Of a stretch of 64,000 nucleotides of DNA, positions 1 through 11,404 are shown one piece after another. The notes beneath the pieces are model-generated. The model was not told where the DNA came from. It saw nothing but the letters and a program-made list of their open reading frames with translations, and did no database searches. The DNA is taken from NCBI GenBank assembly GCA_963932465.1, contig OZ010795.1, forward strand, positions 475,034,806 to 475,098,805, read 5' to 3'. The stretch's first letter is position 1, and each line of letters begins with the position of its first letter. The DNA is from Maratus speciosus. Its lineage: Eukaryota > Arthropoda > Arachnida > Araneae > Salticidae. A program made the position numbers and the translations under genes.

Positions 1-900
1 AAAATTGAAAAAATGTAACTATCCATTGCATTGTATACTTACGTACAGGTAATGCCTGTCCCATGAAAAAGAAAAAATTCCACGCATTTTAATCGCCAAA
101 TTATTGCAGAGAAAAATGAAAACAACCATTCGATTAGAAATTATGTCTTCTCTTAATCTATATACGCTTTCATTATATATACCAGGGGATCGAACCCGAG
201 CTCCTCGGGTTACAGAGTATAGGTGAAAACCATTCTTTTCTTTTTAATTGTAATTATTTTTTTATATGTAATATATATTTTAGATTGTCCACTAACATCA
301 AAAAGAATTTTTATCTGAAAAATATCAATTATGCAATCAAATAAAGTTTTAAAATTTATTAAAAGCGATACTTTCACATACCACCGCATGCCAGGAGTTA
401 TTAGCCCAAAATTTTGCGACTTACGGCAGTCTTTCCGATCATTTCAGTGTTTTAAGCGCGTGGTTCAATAACATGTCTGTTAAATTTGTTTGTTATTTAC
501 GTTATTTTATTTATTTTTCTATAGAGGAAGTTTTAATTTTGTTATGGAACATTAGACGGAAACAAATGCCGAACTTTTTGCATTGTTTTAAGAGCAAACG
601 GATTAATCTTTCGTAATCGAGCTACACGTGATAGATAAATTTAAAAATAATTCATGCTTGAAAATCTATATATATTATGCTATCGTACGTGGCACAGAAA
701 TCGCGATCATTTCTTAATTGTTTAATGGCAACACCTGAATGAAACGCATCTCATTGGTTATTGTGCAATATTTTTAAAAAGGGAATAACAATAAATAAAA
801 AAATTTTAATTAATACATATAGAACAAAACAATTTATATAATTTTTAAAAAATAAAATAAAAGTAAATAAACAATTTATTAATAAATAAACAACAACATC
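1..900. other. AT-rich dispersed repeat, no gene seen
   Basis: No coding sequence is supported here. Positions 485-665 match 7790-7960 in the same orientation: both share 'ggaaacaaatgc', a following 'gcaaac' and 'atgcttgaaaat'. This makes the segment part of a dispersed family. At 186-200 the minus strand carries a B-box-like string (gggttcgatcccc), which hints at a decayed tRNA-derived fragment without a recognisable tRNA fold. The rest is low-complexity AT sequence. Confidence 0.4.
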
Positions 901-1665
901 CGGGTTACCATATCAAGGAAAATAACGGTACTTTGGCGCCAGTTAAGTACCTCGGTGCGTATAGGGCATTGGCATCAGAAAAACATCACGCCAACGTGGT
1001 GCATATATGACATCTGTGCCGTCTTTTATTCATCTCATTTAAAATACAATGAATAAATAAATAAATAAAGGAATTTTTCCAGTATAGGTACTTGGCGAAA
1101 TAGAGAAAAGGTCCTTGGCGAGAAAAGAAATTTGGCAACCTATTTTCTGGCAACCTATTTCATCAAAATATTTTTTTCGAATAAAGCTACATGAAAGTTG
1201 CTATGATCGCAAAAAGTTTGTACTTTTATGTTAGCTGGGCGCAATTCTCGCCAATAGCATTTTTTATTTTTCGAGGGGTAAATTAAAAAAATGCTTTGAT
1301 GTTGAAATTAAATTGATTATGGTATTTATTCTTTTCTTTTCTTTTTTTAAAGAATTTTTTTAAAGTGAAATTCATTAATTTGAAAAGTTTCAGTTTTAAA
1401 TTAAAGTTATCCATTTTAAAATGGGTGAAAGGATTATATTTTAATCTAAATTAATGAAATATGAAAAAATGCAACGGGTACAATGTTAGCGGTTTATCAC
1501 CTGTGCCCGACTAACGTAAAAATACCAAGTTCTTGATTTCTCTATCAGAATCTTCCGATTTGGCAAAGGATTGAGCAAGTAAATTAAATTATGAATAAAA
1601 GTAACCTGATACAATGCCTAGCATACATTTAAGGGAGGCCAAACTGGACGCCACGGGCGGCTAAT
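900..1665. other. unassigned AT-rich sequence with TTGGCG motifs
   Basis: No gene is seen. The motif tggcgaaat/tggcgagaa recurs at 1085-1125, with ctcgccaat at 1247. The same GCCAA/TTGGC motif is densely clustered at 22.73-22.88 and 23.72-23.84 kb. Positions 1583-1625 ('gaataaaagtaac') match 23977-24012, which points to one dispersed family. Confidence 0.3.
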
Positions 1666-2240
1666 TATTTTAAAAACTCTAATAACTCAGTCAATTAAGA
1701 TACAATTTTCAAACAAATTGCATTTGAAAGTAGATTTTTTTCTCTATTTGACGGTGTAAAAACTGAAAATGTGCGATAATTGGAAACTTAAAAAATCGCT
1801 GACATAGCACACATTATAATTTCAATTTTTTTTTCAGTTTTTATGAGAAAATGGCAACAAAGGGTACAGTAATACATTATTTTCTTTCTGCCGTGATTAT
1901 TTTCCCTCTACTTTCAACCCTCAATGACTTTCAACAAAAATGGAGTACTTCAGTTGCCACAATTACAAAAAAATGTATTAAAAACTACAAAAAAATTAAT
2001 ATCTCAAAATTAAACTGAGATACAGCTTTCAAACAAATTGCATTAAAAAGTACATTTTTTTTCCTTATACGACGGTGTAAAAATTTAAAATGTACGATGT
2101 TTAGAAGTTTAAAATTTTGCAGTAGAGAAAATTTTAAAGTCAAAATTTCATTTCAAATTTCAAAGTGTTGCCATTCGCAAAATGACGTATGCGTTACGCA
2201 CAGATATGTTTGTCCTTTATAATATAGATATGCTTTCGAA
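1665..2240. repeat. family R dispersed repeat, right end, with internal duplication
   Basis: A segment around 1670-1790 is repeated in diverged form around 1990-2110. Both share 'aaacaaattgcatt', 'gacggtgtaaaaa' and a following 'atgt' block. The unit ends in 'gcgttacgcacagatatg' and 'tttgtcctttataatatag' near 2190-2229. The same terminal sequence closes the element at 45.57 kb and appears in reverse complement at 44.2 and 50.17 kb, so this is one end of a family with inverted termini. No coding potential is seen. Confidence 0.55.
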
Positions 2241-3900
2241 ATTAATTTTTGAAACAAAAAATATACTATTGTTACAAGAACTCGATTTCTAGAAGCTTCA
2301 AAAATGCGAATTCAAAATTACAGTTCATTCCACCAAGTAGGTTTTGAGTTTCTTTAAAAAAAACTACTCGCATTTCAATCTGTTTCGCAGCGAATAAAAA
2401 TGAATTTGACATTAGAAGTTCCAAACTTTAAACGTTGACAATTTCTAAATTATTTGACCAAATGACTTACCGATTGGCATCCAAAGGCAAAATTTACCAA
2501 AGAATCGAAACATCCTGTTAAAATTTTATATTCGGATTAAAAAGTTCAAAGTTTGGTACACTTTCGGTATGAAGACACCCCCCCCCCCCCCCCCCACTAC
2601 CTAGGTTAATTTTTTTAACATTAAAAACTAGCTGGATGTGCCAATCCTAAAACTTTCTTCTATCTCATATATTTTAATATTTCAAAATGTTGTTGCAAAT
2701 GTCAATATTTCATTTTTATTAGTTCAATACTAATAAAAATGAAATTCAATTCTTTGACTTTCATTTTAAATTTCTGCTTCAGTCAATTAATCGGAGTAAA
2801 AACGAGTTAATATCGATCATGATATTTATTAAAATCAATAGTTTTCCGTTATTCTGTTTCTGTTGTATATCAGTTGTTCAGGAATAGTCGGCTTATCAGG
2901 GAGAGTTCCCGTCGCTTCAAGAGCCGCCGGTGTTCAATAGAACTACGAAAAATCAAGAAAACTACACAAAAATCGTTATTATAGTGCTCCCTTTCGACGG
3001 AATATTTCTAAATTAAGGGAGGACCTGCTTGCCATAGCCAAAAACTTAAAAAAAAAATTGATTCAATTCTATGCATAACTTCATACACATTTTGATGGTA
3101 CAATGGGAACAGACAAACAGATATACGGACATATGGACACACGGGCAGACAGACATTTTCTATATAAACATGTTTTTGAGATCTCTGATCCCTAAAACGT
3201 GTAAATACGTCGAAAACCGGAAGTCGAAAAAAATTTCGATTACAATATCTTCTACTGAATATTAAGTAATAAAGAAAGTAATACAGAAGATATAATTGTC
3301 AATCGAATGAATATTTTCGTCTTTCTTGTGGCAATTTGGCGGTTAATATGTATGGAGTGTATCTTTCATTGACACAAACTGTATAGTAGTACTTGTGTGT
3401 GTTGACAAATGCACACATGCACACACACATGAACAAATTGTCCCTAAACGTGGCGATTCCTGGCGAACTGTCTTCAACTTTGGTATAAAAAAATAAATTG
3501 CTAAAAAACAAGATGAACTTTTGACTAGTATTTGGCTAATTTGGTTAAAATTCTTTCTGTAATATTTGTAAAGTAAAATTTACGCCCAAGTTGCGCCCAA
3601 GTTTTTTACCTTTAGCTTTTTCATGTTAGTAATATCGTGTTTCCCAAAATTTAAAATCTCTCCCAAAAATAAGACTTAACATGATTTTTCAGAATGCTCG
3701 TAATCAGTGCTGAATTCAGATATTTTTCTCCGGGAAGGATTTTTACAGTTCCGTGACAGTTTCAATAAGAGAAATTGTTCAGAAGGGAGGTGATAAGCAT
3801 GTCAAGGACCCTCCTCCGTCTGGGGCCCTTCTCTTTTGCAGCGCGATGAAGATTCTCAACATAAAAAAGCCGAATGTGAAGCACAGTCGTAGAATGTAAT
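2241..3900. other. unassigned AT-rich sequence
   Basis: No gene is supported. A run of about 20 C lies at 2577-2596. The stretch 3095-3250 (repeated cagaca steps, then 'aaaccggaagtcgaaa') is related in inverted orientation to 20390-20475 ('aatttcgacttcctgttttc' followed by tgtctgtctg), so it is a dispersed repeat. A CA/GT-rich patch lies at 3408-3431. Confidence 0.35.
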
Positions 3901-4671
3901 CTGAACGGAATTTAAGGGTACGGTGGACGTTAAAATTTTGTTTTTTAATTTTTGTCATACAAATATGAAATTTGGTGGACATATACAATCCACCATTAAG
4001 TATAAAGAAAACCTTAAAAGAAATTTTCACTATTATTATAATTTTGAGATAAAAAAAAAATTAAATAATAATAAAAAAAATTTAAATGCTCCATGCGTCT
4101 TAATTTTTGAGATATTTCCTCGATTTTGCGTTTTAATCACATAAAACTTTATTACAAACAAATCTTTGTATCGGTTTTTTAATCCATTGAATAGTTAATT
4201 TTTTAGAGATTGTTTTCTGAATTCCACATCGATTTTCATCAAAATTTGGCCTTTTAATAAGTTAAAAATCAAATTTAATTATCTTAATGAAGTCGAATTT
4301 TAAAATGCATACACAGTTTCTTTGTAAGCAGTATCGGGATTCTTTCTTATCAATTTCATGAATTTTGATCAAAAATTTAGACGCACGGGGCATTTGAAAA
4401 ATCTAAAAACGTTGAAAATCAGATTTAAGAAAACAGATTTAAAGTACACACATGTCCAAAATTAAGGTCACAAACATAAAATTTGTGAAAACTGATGAAC
4501 TATTCACTGTGTTGCCACGAAATTTAGCACAGAGATACATTAAAATGGGAGAAAGAATACTGCAACATGACAATATGGAAAATATTTTAATTTTGAATTA
4601 AGATATAGGATATATCAAAAAGTGTTAAATCATGAATCAGAGATAAAGCATTTAACCTGGGAAAAGTCTAT

Positions 4672-4983
4672 CTAATATGGAGTGTAACCACAGTGCACCG
4701 CTAAACAAGCCCCACAACGAGCTCTCATACTGTTTATGAGGGTGTCAATAAATGTTTATGGCAATAAAGCCCATTCTTCAAAAAGCGTGGCTTTTAAGTC
4801 CTGGTGGGTCCTGGAAGGGGGGTTACACTGTGCAATGGCTCTTCCTAGACCATTCCAAACATGTTCAATAGTATTGAGGTGCGGAGACCACGAGGGAGAA
4901 TGCATAAGGCGAATATCCTCTTCTTCAAGAAAATCATCAACAAAGTGACATCTGTGTGGCTTCGCATTATCGTCCATAAACAT
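4672..4983 (-). pseudogene. Tc1 transposase C-terminal fragment, left arm
   Basis: On the minus strand this reads from MFMDDNAKPHR to a terminal stop at 4672-4674. It holds the second catalytic aspartate region (MDDNA) and the third catalytic position in the 'LNTIEHVW' block of the DD34E family. One in-frame TAA lies at 4756-4758. The proline-rich catalytic loop is altered (SPHLNT where family members usually have SPDLNP). It matches the right-arm fragment almost codon for codon, so one arm derives from a copy of the other. Not functional alone. Confidence 0.85.
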
Positions 4984-5089
4984 GAGGTCCGGGCCTACAG
5001 CCCCCGGGAAAGCATCACATAGACCTCAACCTTATAGCGATGTGCGTTGACAGTACCCGCATCGAAGACGTGCAGTGGTGTACGACTGT

Positions 5090-5329
5090 TCAACTGTATG
5101 CCAACCCAGACAAGATTCCTTTGCCACCAAATCTGTCGATTTCTTTAACGTAGGAAGGATGATAGTGAGCTCCACGTTCTCTCCAGATGAAGATTTGACG
5201 GGAATCATTCTGCGTGGTGAATATCAACTCATCACTGAAAAAAACACGCCCCATTCTTTTTGTGACCAAGACTGATTCTTCGGCTCCACAACAACGGGGC
5301 ACTCCTATTGGATGCAGTGAAAGAGACAA
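5090..5329 (-). pseudogene. Tc1 transposase central fragment
   Basis: The minus strand encodes 'RVFFSDEL' (first catalytic aspartate of the DDE triad) and 'IFIWRERGAHYHPSYVKEID', the usual stretch between catalytic positions one and two in Tc1 transposases. Frame continuity with the left-arm C-terminal fragment is lost between 4984 and 5090. No N-terminal paired-like DNA-binding region follows upstream; instead the sequence runs into the inverted right arm. Confidence 0.8.
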
Positions 5330-5410
5330 ACACGACTGGATGCCGGATGTTAAAGATGAAGTCCTTGAAGCCTATGTGAGGTTGTTTCGGGTGCTGGTGG
5401 TCCGGACTTC

Positions 5411-5722
5411 ATGTTTATGGACGATAATGCGAAGTCACACAGAGCTCACATTGTTGATGATGTTTTTGAAGAAGAGGTTATTCGCCGTATGGATTGGCCC
5501 TCAAGGTCTCCGCACCTCAGTCCTATTGAACATGTTTGAAGTGGTCTAGGAAGAGCCATTGCACAGCGTAACCCCCCTCCCAGGACCTATCAGGGGCTAA
5601 AAGCCGCGTTTTTGGAAGAATGTGCTTTATTGCCACAAACATTTATCGACTTCCTCATAAACAGCATGAGAGCTCGTTGTGAGACTTGTATAGCCGTGCA
5701 CGGTCGTCACACTCCATATTAG
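5411..5722 (+). pseudogene. Tc1 transposase C-terminal fragment, right arm (inverted copy)
   Basis: The plus strand reads MFMDDNAKSHR, then a 'SPHLSPIEHV' block, an in-frame TGA (5537-5539) where the family has tryptophan, and on to 'GRHTPY' and a stop at 5720-5722. It is the same length as the left-arm copy (312 nt from ATG to stop) and in opposite orientation. This shows that the 5' half of the element was replaced by an inverted copy of its own 3' half. Confidence 0.85.
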
Positions 5723-6139
5723 ACAGACTTTTCCCGAGATAAATGCTTTATCTCTGATTCATGATTTAACGCTTTTTGCTATACCCTGTACCATAATTCA
5801 CAATTGAAATCTTTTCCATATTGTTATGTTGTTATATTCTTTCTCCCATTGTAATATACCTCTGAACGAAATTTCGTGGCAACACAGTTAATAATTCCTC
5901 AGTTTTCACAGATTTTATGTTTGTGACCTTAATTTTGGACATGAGTGTACTATATTAAAGGACCGAAAAATTGTTTGTGTAAAAAATTCAAACATTTGTA
6001 ACTTTGCGAAAAATAATCGCATCTGTATGCGGTTTTTCACAAATGACTTAGAACAAACTAGGGAATAATAATATGCACAAAAATAATTTTCGATTTTTAG
6101 GTCGATTTTTGCTCGAATAAAGGTCCACGGTTCCCTTAG

Positions 6140-6685
6140 AGCTCAAAAACATAAACTGTAACTCCTTTAGTGGTTATTTTTCTGTCTTTAAAAACACGTT
6201 AATTTGTTTATTTTAAAAATAAAAAAATGGATGTAAATGTAAAATGCCAATAGTCATTTGAAGATAAATATCATTTTAAGAAATGGTCTCAGTGAGTAAA
6301 GGGGCTTTCAATTTAATAAAATAACACCCCCCTACTAAAAAAAAAAAAGAAAAACACATGCAAAAGGAAATATGTACAGAAAAATTTGTGGAATTTACTC
6401 CATTATGTGCTTTGGATTTCTGGACGTTTCATTTCAAATATGACGACATTTTCACCAACAGAACCGTTAGAATTCACGATACTTAAATGCAAATACCAAT
6501 GATATGCTAAATATGATTAAATTTTCTTATATAAAACCATATATTAAATATTAATGCATAAATATCAAAATATTTTTAATCTTGCTCAATTTCTTTTAAA
6601 AATACGCAACGGGAAGAAATCAATTTAATTAGGATAAATTGAAATGGAATAGTCTTCATGAGTCATACAACCCTGGGGCAAACAA
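6140..6685. other. unassigned AT-rich sequence
   Basis: No gene or element boundary could be recognised. The stretch is AT-rich with short C and A homopolymers at 6327-6350. Confidence 0.3.
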
Positions 6686-6689
6686 TCCA

Positions 6690-7370
6690 TCTTATGCTGC
6701 GGTTGCAGCCTTACCGACATTTAAGAGCGAGAGATGCCAAGCTGGGTATAGCCCTCGTAGCTTAAGGGGGCTGGTCACTCAGCTTCCGATTTCCCCTCAC
6801 TAATGTAAAGTCTATGGGCATTTGATCCATTCGTATATTTGAAATATTTCCTCGGGAAATTAATATTTTTAACTGCTATCTTTTGTGTACACTTCCTAAA
6901 AGATGTCTCTTTTTTTCTTAGTTCTCAAAAGATTTTGTCAAAAGAAGGATAAATTTTATAGGAAGTGTTAAAATCTTACTCACAGTTCGCCCGCTTTTAA
7001 CACATAAATTATTAAAATTTAACATAGATTTTAGACATATTTTGAAAACTAAGAAAAAAAGAGACATCCTTTAAGAAGAGTACAAAGAAAAAAGATGTTA
7101 AAAATATGAATTTCTTGAGAAGATATTTTAAATATACGAATGCATCAAAAGTCCATAGACTTAACATTACGGAGGAGAATTCCGAAGTTGAGTGACCAGT
7201 ACCCTTAATGGTAACGCATTAGAATGTTATTCCAGACATCCGGGATCGATTCCCGGCTTGGACGTTTTTCATTCTGCTGGTTTACGCTTAGGGGCAAATA
7301 GCATATAGTTAGTAATGGGAAAAATTTCACTTATTTAATATTCAATAATTCCGGACATAATTTCACTGCT
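6690..7370 (+). repeat. tRNA-derived repeat copy 1, split by a MITE
   Basis: After removing the MITE at 6766-7204 this matches 7480-7680. The shared order is 'gcagccttaccgacatttaa', 'ccctcgtagctTAA', 'tattccagacatccgggatc', 'gattcccggcttggac' and 'tttttcattctgctggttta'. The A-box-like (tagcttaatggtaacgc) and B-box-like (ggatcgattcccgg) strings are spaced as in a tRNA. The acceptor stem pairs only partly, so this is a tRNA-derived SINE-like repeat and not a working tRNA gene. Confidence 0.6.
6766..7204. mobile_element. TTAA-flanked foldback MITE, 439 bp
   Basis: Perfect TTAA at 6762-6765 and 7205-7208. The termini are inverted: 'gggggctggtcactcagctt' on the left and, in reverse complement of the right end, 'gggtactggtcactcaactt'. 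Inner sequences also fold back (gtctatgggcatttgatcc against its partner near 7140-7160), so most of the element is a hairpin. The uninterrupted paralogue at 7550-7560 (tagcttaatagta) shows the empty site and defines the insertion to the base. No coding sequence; piggyBac-type by target. Confidence 0.8.
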
Positions 7371-7459
7371 GCAAATTAATTGAAAAAATAATTAAAATTA
7401 TATTTATATGTATTCGCCTATGCTGGTCTTTTATTTCGCCTAATGTTTGTGGCAGGGTT

Positions 7460-7680
7460 GTGAGCTTGTAAAGACTATTCCATTTTGTGCTGCGCTTGCA
7501 GCCCTACCGAGATTTAAGAGTGGGAGATCCCAAACTGGGTATCGTCCTCGTAGCTTAATAGTAGAGCATTGAAGCGCTATTCCAGAGATCCGGATTCGAT
7601 TCCCGGCTTGGACATTTTTCACTCTGTTGGTTTACGTTTAGTTAGCAATGTGAAAAATTTCACCCATTTAATATTTAAAA
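7460..7680 (+). repeat. tRNA-derived repeat copy 2
   Basis: An uninterrupted relative of the repeat at 6690-7370. The tRNA-like core is 7544-7613: A-box-like tagcttaatagtagagc and B-box-like ggattcgattcccgg. The gtcc/ggac ends pair, but two or three inner acceptor pairs fail. It is followed by a shared non-tRNA tail (tttttcactctgttggttta). I call it a SINE-like repeat, not a functional tRNA gene. Confidence 0.6.
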
Positions 7681-8096
7681 TAATTTTTTCATAATTTCTT
7701 AATACGTAACGCAATTTCTCCAGTTCTTGTTAAAATTCTGAAGAATTTCCACAAATTCCTTAAATTTCCTTAAATATGTGTTTTATTTATATTTTATTTT
7801 GTTATTTTTAGGTTGATAAAATTTTAATTTAGTTATAGAATATAAGCCGGAAACAAATGCTAACTATTTTATTTACATTAATTTAAGTGCAAACATATTT
7901 ATCTTTTGTAATCGTCTTCTGCAAGTGACATAGATAGATTTAAAAAGATCATGCTTGAAAATTATTTAAAAACAATAACAAATGAGTATTGCGACACAGT
8001 TTAAAAATATATATATATATAAAGTTTTCATGCAAATAGCATTTGAAAGTACATTTTCTTTCTCTATTGGATGGTGTAAAAATTAAAAATGTGCAG

Positions 8097-9497
8097 TATT
8101 TAGAAATAAAAGAAACAGTCAAGTGCGAGTATTATTCGTGCTCAGAGGGTTCCGTAGAATAAATATATGAAATATTAACTGTATTATTTAAAAAAAAATC
8201 GCTGCTAAAAGAATAATAAGACTTTGTAAAAAACTATACAACGTAGGGTATAGGGCATAGCAATATATACTGGAAAAGTATGAATGGGTACACCATAAAA
8301 GTTCACAGATATGAAGCCTAAATAATATCAAATATTGCTATTCTGTATAACTTTTTTTAAAAATCTTATCCTAATCTGTTTATGATGAACTTAACTCGGT
8401 GCTGACAATAAAAGTAGTGCATATTTAAACTTCATTTGGCACTTCATAAAACTAAGTTTAGCGTAGTAACAATCTTTTCTTTTTACAGTGTAGCTGAAAC
8501 AAAACCCTTGTTCAAAGTTTAAACTTGGCATTGTGCTAAGCGCGCTTCGAAAGAAGGTCGCAAAGTTGCAACTCTGCCTTGGACCGTGCCGCGTTTTTCC
8601 TGATAGGTTTTTAATTAACTTTTAAAGACACTGGAAGCGTATTGAGAGATCTACTGAATGCAAACTAGTCCGAATCCCATAGTATTTATGGAATTAATTC
8701 TAATTAAATTAGTCTGTTTTTAAGAATCTGGTGTTTATTGCTTCTATATTGCTACTGAACATTGCATTACGCAAATATATCGTTAAAAGTTGTTATCTAG
8801 GCTTTAAAAGCCAATGGTATATAAAGTACGCCGCCCCTCCAAACCGTTCGTGTCTTTAAGCGTTAATATCTCGGCTAATTACCGTTGATTTTTTTCGAAA
8901 ATCATTATCAACAATGCTTTTATACTTCTGCTTCGGTAGGTACCTTCAGCGCTCCTCAACAACCTTGCTGAATGACCGCAAATCGAAATTTGTGAGTGAC
9001 GGAAAATGGCGCTTTTCTCAAAAACTATGTAACTTAGGGTCATCGCTAAAATTTTCCTGCAAAGTTTAAATTAACGTCTACTACTTCTATTTTTTTATAT
9101 ATATAATTTTAATTTCAGAAGATTCGGAAGTAGATGGGGGGGGGGGGGCATATTTTTGCATTACACTTTCGACGATATCTCTGAAAATATAATACCTAAA
9201 ATTAAAAGAAATATATTTTTGACTTCAGCTTTACGAAAGCGTTCAAACGATACCCCTCAAGATATACAAATAAAAGATTTTTATTTTCAAGTAACTTAAT
9301 TAGCTCCCTACAGTTTTCCTAAATATATTTGTAATGTTTAATAATCTGTAAATAGGTGGGTTAATATAATAGTCTTTATTACTTCCCCCAATTTGAACTT
9401 TCCACGTTCCATAGTTTACGAGTTAAATGGCTGTGACAGACACAGGAGTGATCTTATAATGGTTCCGTTTTTACTTTTTAAGTACGGAACTCTAAAA
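8097..9497 (+). repeat. dispersed repeat family B, copy 1
   Basis: Starts 'gtcaagtgcgagtattattc' followed by gggttccgta, and ends 'ttttaagtacggaactc'. It matches 56588-57557 in the same orientation and 14935-15765 inverted. Shared internal blocks include 'aaaccgttcgtgtcttta', 'tcggctaattaccg' and 'ttgcattacac'. This copy carries about 570 bp (roughly 8180-8755) that the other two lack, presumably a later insertion without recognisable ends. A run of about 10 G lies at 9138-9148. Repeats opening with 'caagtgcgag' and 'ggttccgta' are common in arthropods; I cannot assign a class. Confidence 0.65.
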
Positions 9498-9499
9498 AT

Positions 9500-10330
9500 T
9501 GCAATAAAAATTAATAAAGATAAATTTAATCGTCTGATGTTGCCGCCGTCAAAATGAATTATGCACAGGCACGTTTGTCCTTTATAATATTCACATTAAT
9601 GAAATTTCTCATTCTAAATTCATTTCAAGAATCTAGATTTTATTTAATTTTTTTTTCTGATTGAACAACAACAACAACAAAAAATCATGCTATAGAAATG
9701 AATGTAAGTAAAGAGAAATAAATATAAACGTTGATGTAATGCGAAATTATATGGACTTACTCCTTAACATTTCTATAAAAAAATATTATACGAACTTAAA
9801 TTTATTCTTCAGAAAGCTAAAATTGACAAAAATGAGTCAGAATCAAAATAGAGTTCTCTAGAGCTTGTTAAAAATTTGAAGAAATTTCATCTTTTTTTAT
9901 GTTAAGCTGCTTACAACAAATTGCCTTAGTTCTCATTAATTACAGACGTTATTTAAAAGTCAAAGTTTAATAAAAAAGAAAAGATCTACATTAAAACCTC
10001 CGTGTTCCCACTCTTGAGAGCTTAATTTATTTGCCTTGTTTAACTTTAGAACACGCGTTGTAAATCAAAGGTTATTAGTTCATTAAAGTATTTTCTGATT
10101 TTCTTATTGTCTGATAAGATAATGATCTCATGTAAAAAGGAGATTTATAAAATTGACATTTTTACTAATTAGTTTTAAATAGCTCTTTAAATGTTATTAA
10201 TAAGATTGCGTTTGAAAGGAGTATTACAATATTTTCCTTTTCAAACTAGTTTAAATGATCTAAAATAATTACCGTATTTTTTTTTTCTTTTGTGATTGTA
10301 AGAAAAATGAGCGAATGAAAATACGTATGT
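9500..10330 (+). repeat. dispersed repeat, direct copy of 16.07-16.5 kb
   Basis: Positions 9530-9592 hold a family R right-end fragment (gtttgtcctttataatat). From about 9815 to 10300 the sequence aligns in direct orientation with 16045-16500. Shared landmarks include 'aaaatgagtc', 'ctcattaattacagacgtta', 'tctgataa', 'aaaattgacatttttactaa' and 'aaactagttt'. No coding potential. Confidence 0.55.
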
Positions 10331-10331
10331 A

Positions 10332-11404
10332 CAGTCGTGGAAAAAAAAAAGTAAACACCCCGTACTAACTCCTCAACAAATTATCGTAGAAGAAAGTTAC
10401 TGGTACCGAACGATTGGAAATAAAGTCTACTTTTAAATGATGTATATAAAATTTGCTTAGGGGGCAATCTACATATTATTACGAACCATAACTTTGTTTT
10501 TTTCAATAGCAGTACCCAATTCTGACAGCATAAATGAACTCTACACCCTTCAATTAGCCTAAAAACGAATTTTTATGCAGTTCGTACTATAAGTTTCCGA
10601 GAAATTAATTATTTTAAAACGAGCTTATTTTAAGGGCTGTATCCAAATTGAAGTTCCGTACTGGATTGTTCACCGAGAGAGCCCCTTCCTTGATCAAGGC
10701 ACCTTAAGCGCCACTCAAGGAGTCAATGAAGGGTGTTAGATTACAGTACAGCAGAATAAATTTCAAAATGTCTACTCACTTCCATCATAGACGGCCCCTT
10801 AAACCATCATTTTACCGTTTTTTAAGCATAATTTGAAAACTACTTGGAATAAAAATGTGAAATTTTTGAATTTCCATAAAGCAGGACTTAATAAATCTAA
10901 ATCCATCAAAAAAATTGTAGGTTGCAATTCATAATTTTTTCGAATATTAATTTCATAATTCCTAATTCATATCATAAAATTATAAAAATTGCAAATTCAG
11001 CTTATTTATGTTTGGGTATATCAGTATTATTACTACGAAAAAAATTAGCACATTAGGAGCATAATTTCGGGAGATATAAATAAAAATATGAAAATGTAAT
11101 TTAACATTAGAAGCACTAAATTTTGAATGTTTATAATTCAAAAACTTATTCAAATGACTTGAAATTTGGTGTCTAGGCATAGTTTGAACGGAAGATTGGA
11201 AATATCTCGTTAAAATTGGGCATTGCCATTGAAAAAAATGAAGTTTGGATTCGTTTTAATATGTAGATGACCCCCTAAGAAAATTTTATATACATCATTT
11301 AAAAGTAGACTTTATTTCCAATCGTTCGGCACCAGTAACTTTCTTCTACGATGATTTTCTGAGGAGTTAGTAGGGGGTGTTTACTTTTTTTTTTTCCACG
11401 ACTG
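10332..11404. mobile_element. TA-flanked TIR element E, copy 1
   Basis: Flanked by TA on both sides. The terminal inverted repeats are about 200 bp, starting 'cagtcgtggaaaaaaaaaag' and continuing through 'taaacacccc', 'gttactgg' and 'gattggaaataaagtcta' on both ends. The 1073-bp interior has no transposase; the short open frame on the minus strand at 10980-11180 recurs in every copy and looks incidental. The TA target and CAGT tips fit a non-autonomous Tc1/mariner-type element. Confidence 0.85.

Larger units (their letters stand above)
4447..5947. mobile_element. Tc1-like element, rearranged into a palindrome
   Basis: Flanked by TA (4445-4446 and 5948-5949). The inverted termini begin 'cacacatgtccaaaattaag' on the left and, in reverse complement, 'cactcatgtccaaaattaag' on the right. 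The 1501-bp length is normal for Tc1. Inside, both termini are followed by the transposase 3' end: on the minus strand at 4672-4983 and on the plus strand at 5411-5722. The two arms face outward over about 0.6 kb. A middle transposase segment on the minus strand (5090-5329) separates them, and the N-terminal DNA-binding region is absent. The element is inactive. Confidence 0.9.
3916..6135. mobile_element. TTAA-flanked (piggyBac-type) non-autonomous element hosting a Tc1
   Basis: The left end reads TTAA (3912-3915) then gggtacggtggacgtt. The right end in reverse complement reads CTAA then gggaaccgtggacctt. The termini are therefore inverted repeats, with a TTAA target on one side and a one-base-changed copy on the other. 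After subtracting the Tc1 at 4447-5947 the element is about 0.72 kb, and I see no transposase of its own. TTAA targets and G/C-rich tips fit piggyBac-type MITEs; the superfamily call is inference from the target site. Confidence 0.6.

Noticed and set aside
2577..2596. Long C run, considered as a structural G4/i-motif element
   Set aside because: A single homopolymer without flanking conserved sequence; simple slippage is enough.
3779..4030. Overlapping short open frames on both strands (83 and 73 codons)
   Set aside because: They cross the TTAA boundary of an element at 3916, are low-complexity and match no family.
7544..7613. Possible tRNA gene
   Set aside because: A- and B-box-like strings are present, but the acceptor stem has mismatches and the unit is embedded in a longer dispersed repeat with a second copy.
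10980..11180. 66-codon minus-strand frame found three times (also 12250-12450 and 14028-14237)
   Set aside because: Its repetition follows from the repeated TIR element; the third copy differs by indels, and composition is that of AT-rich DNA.
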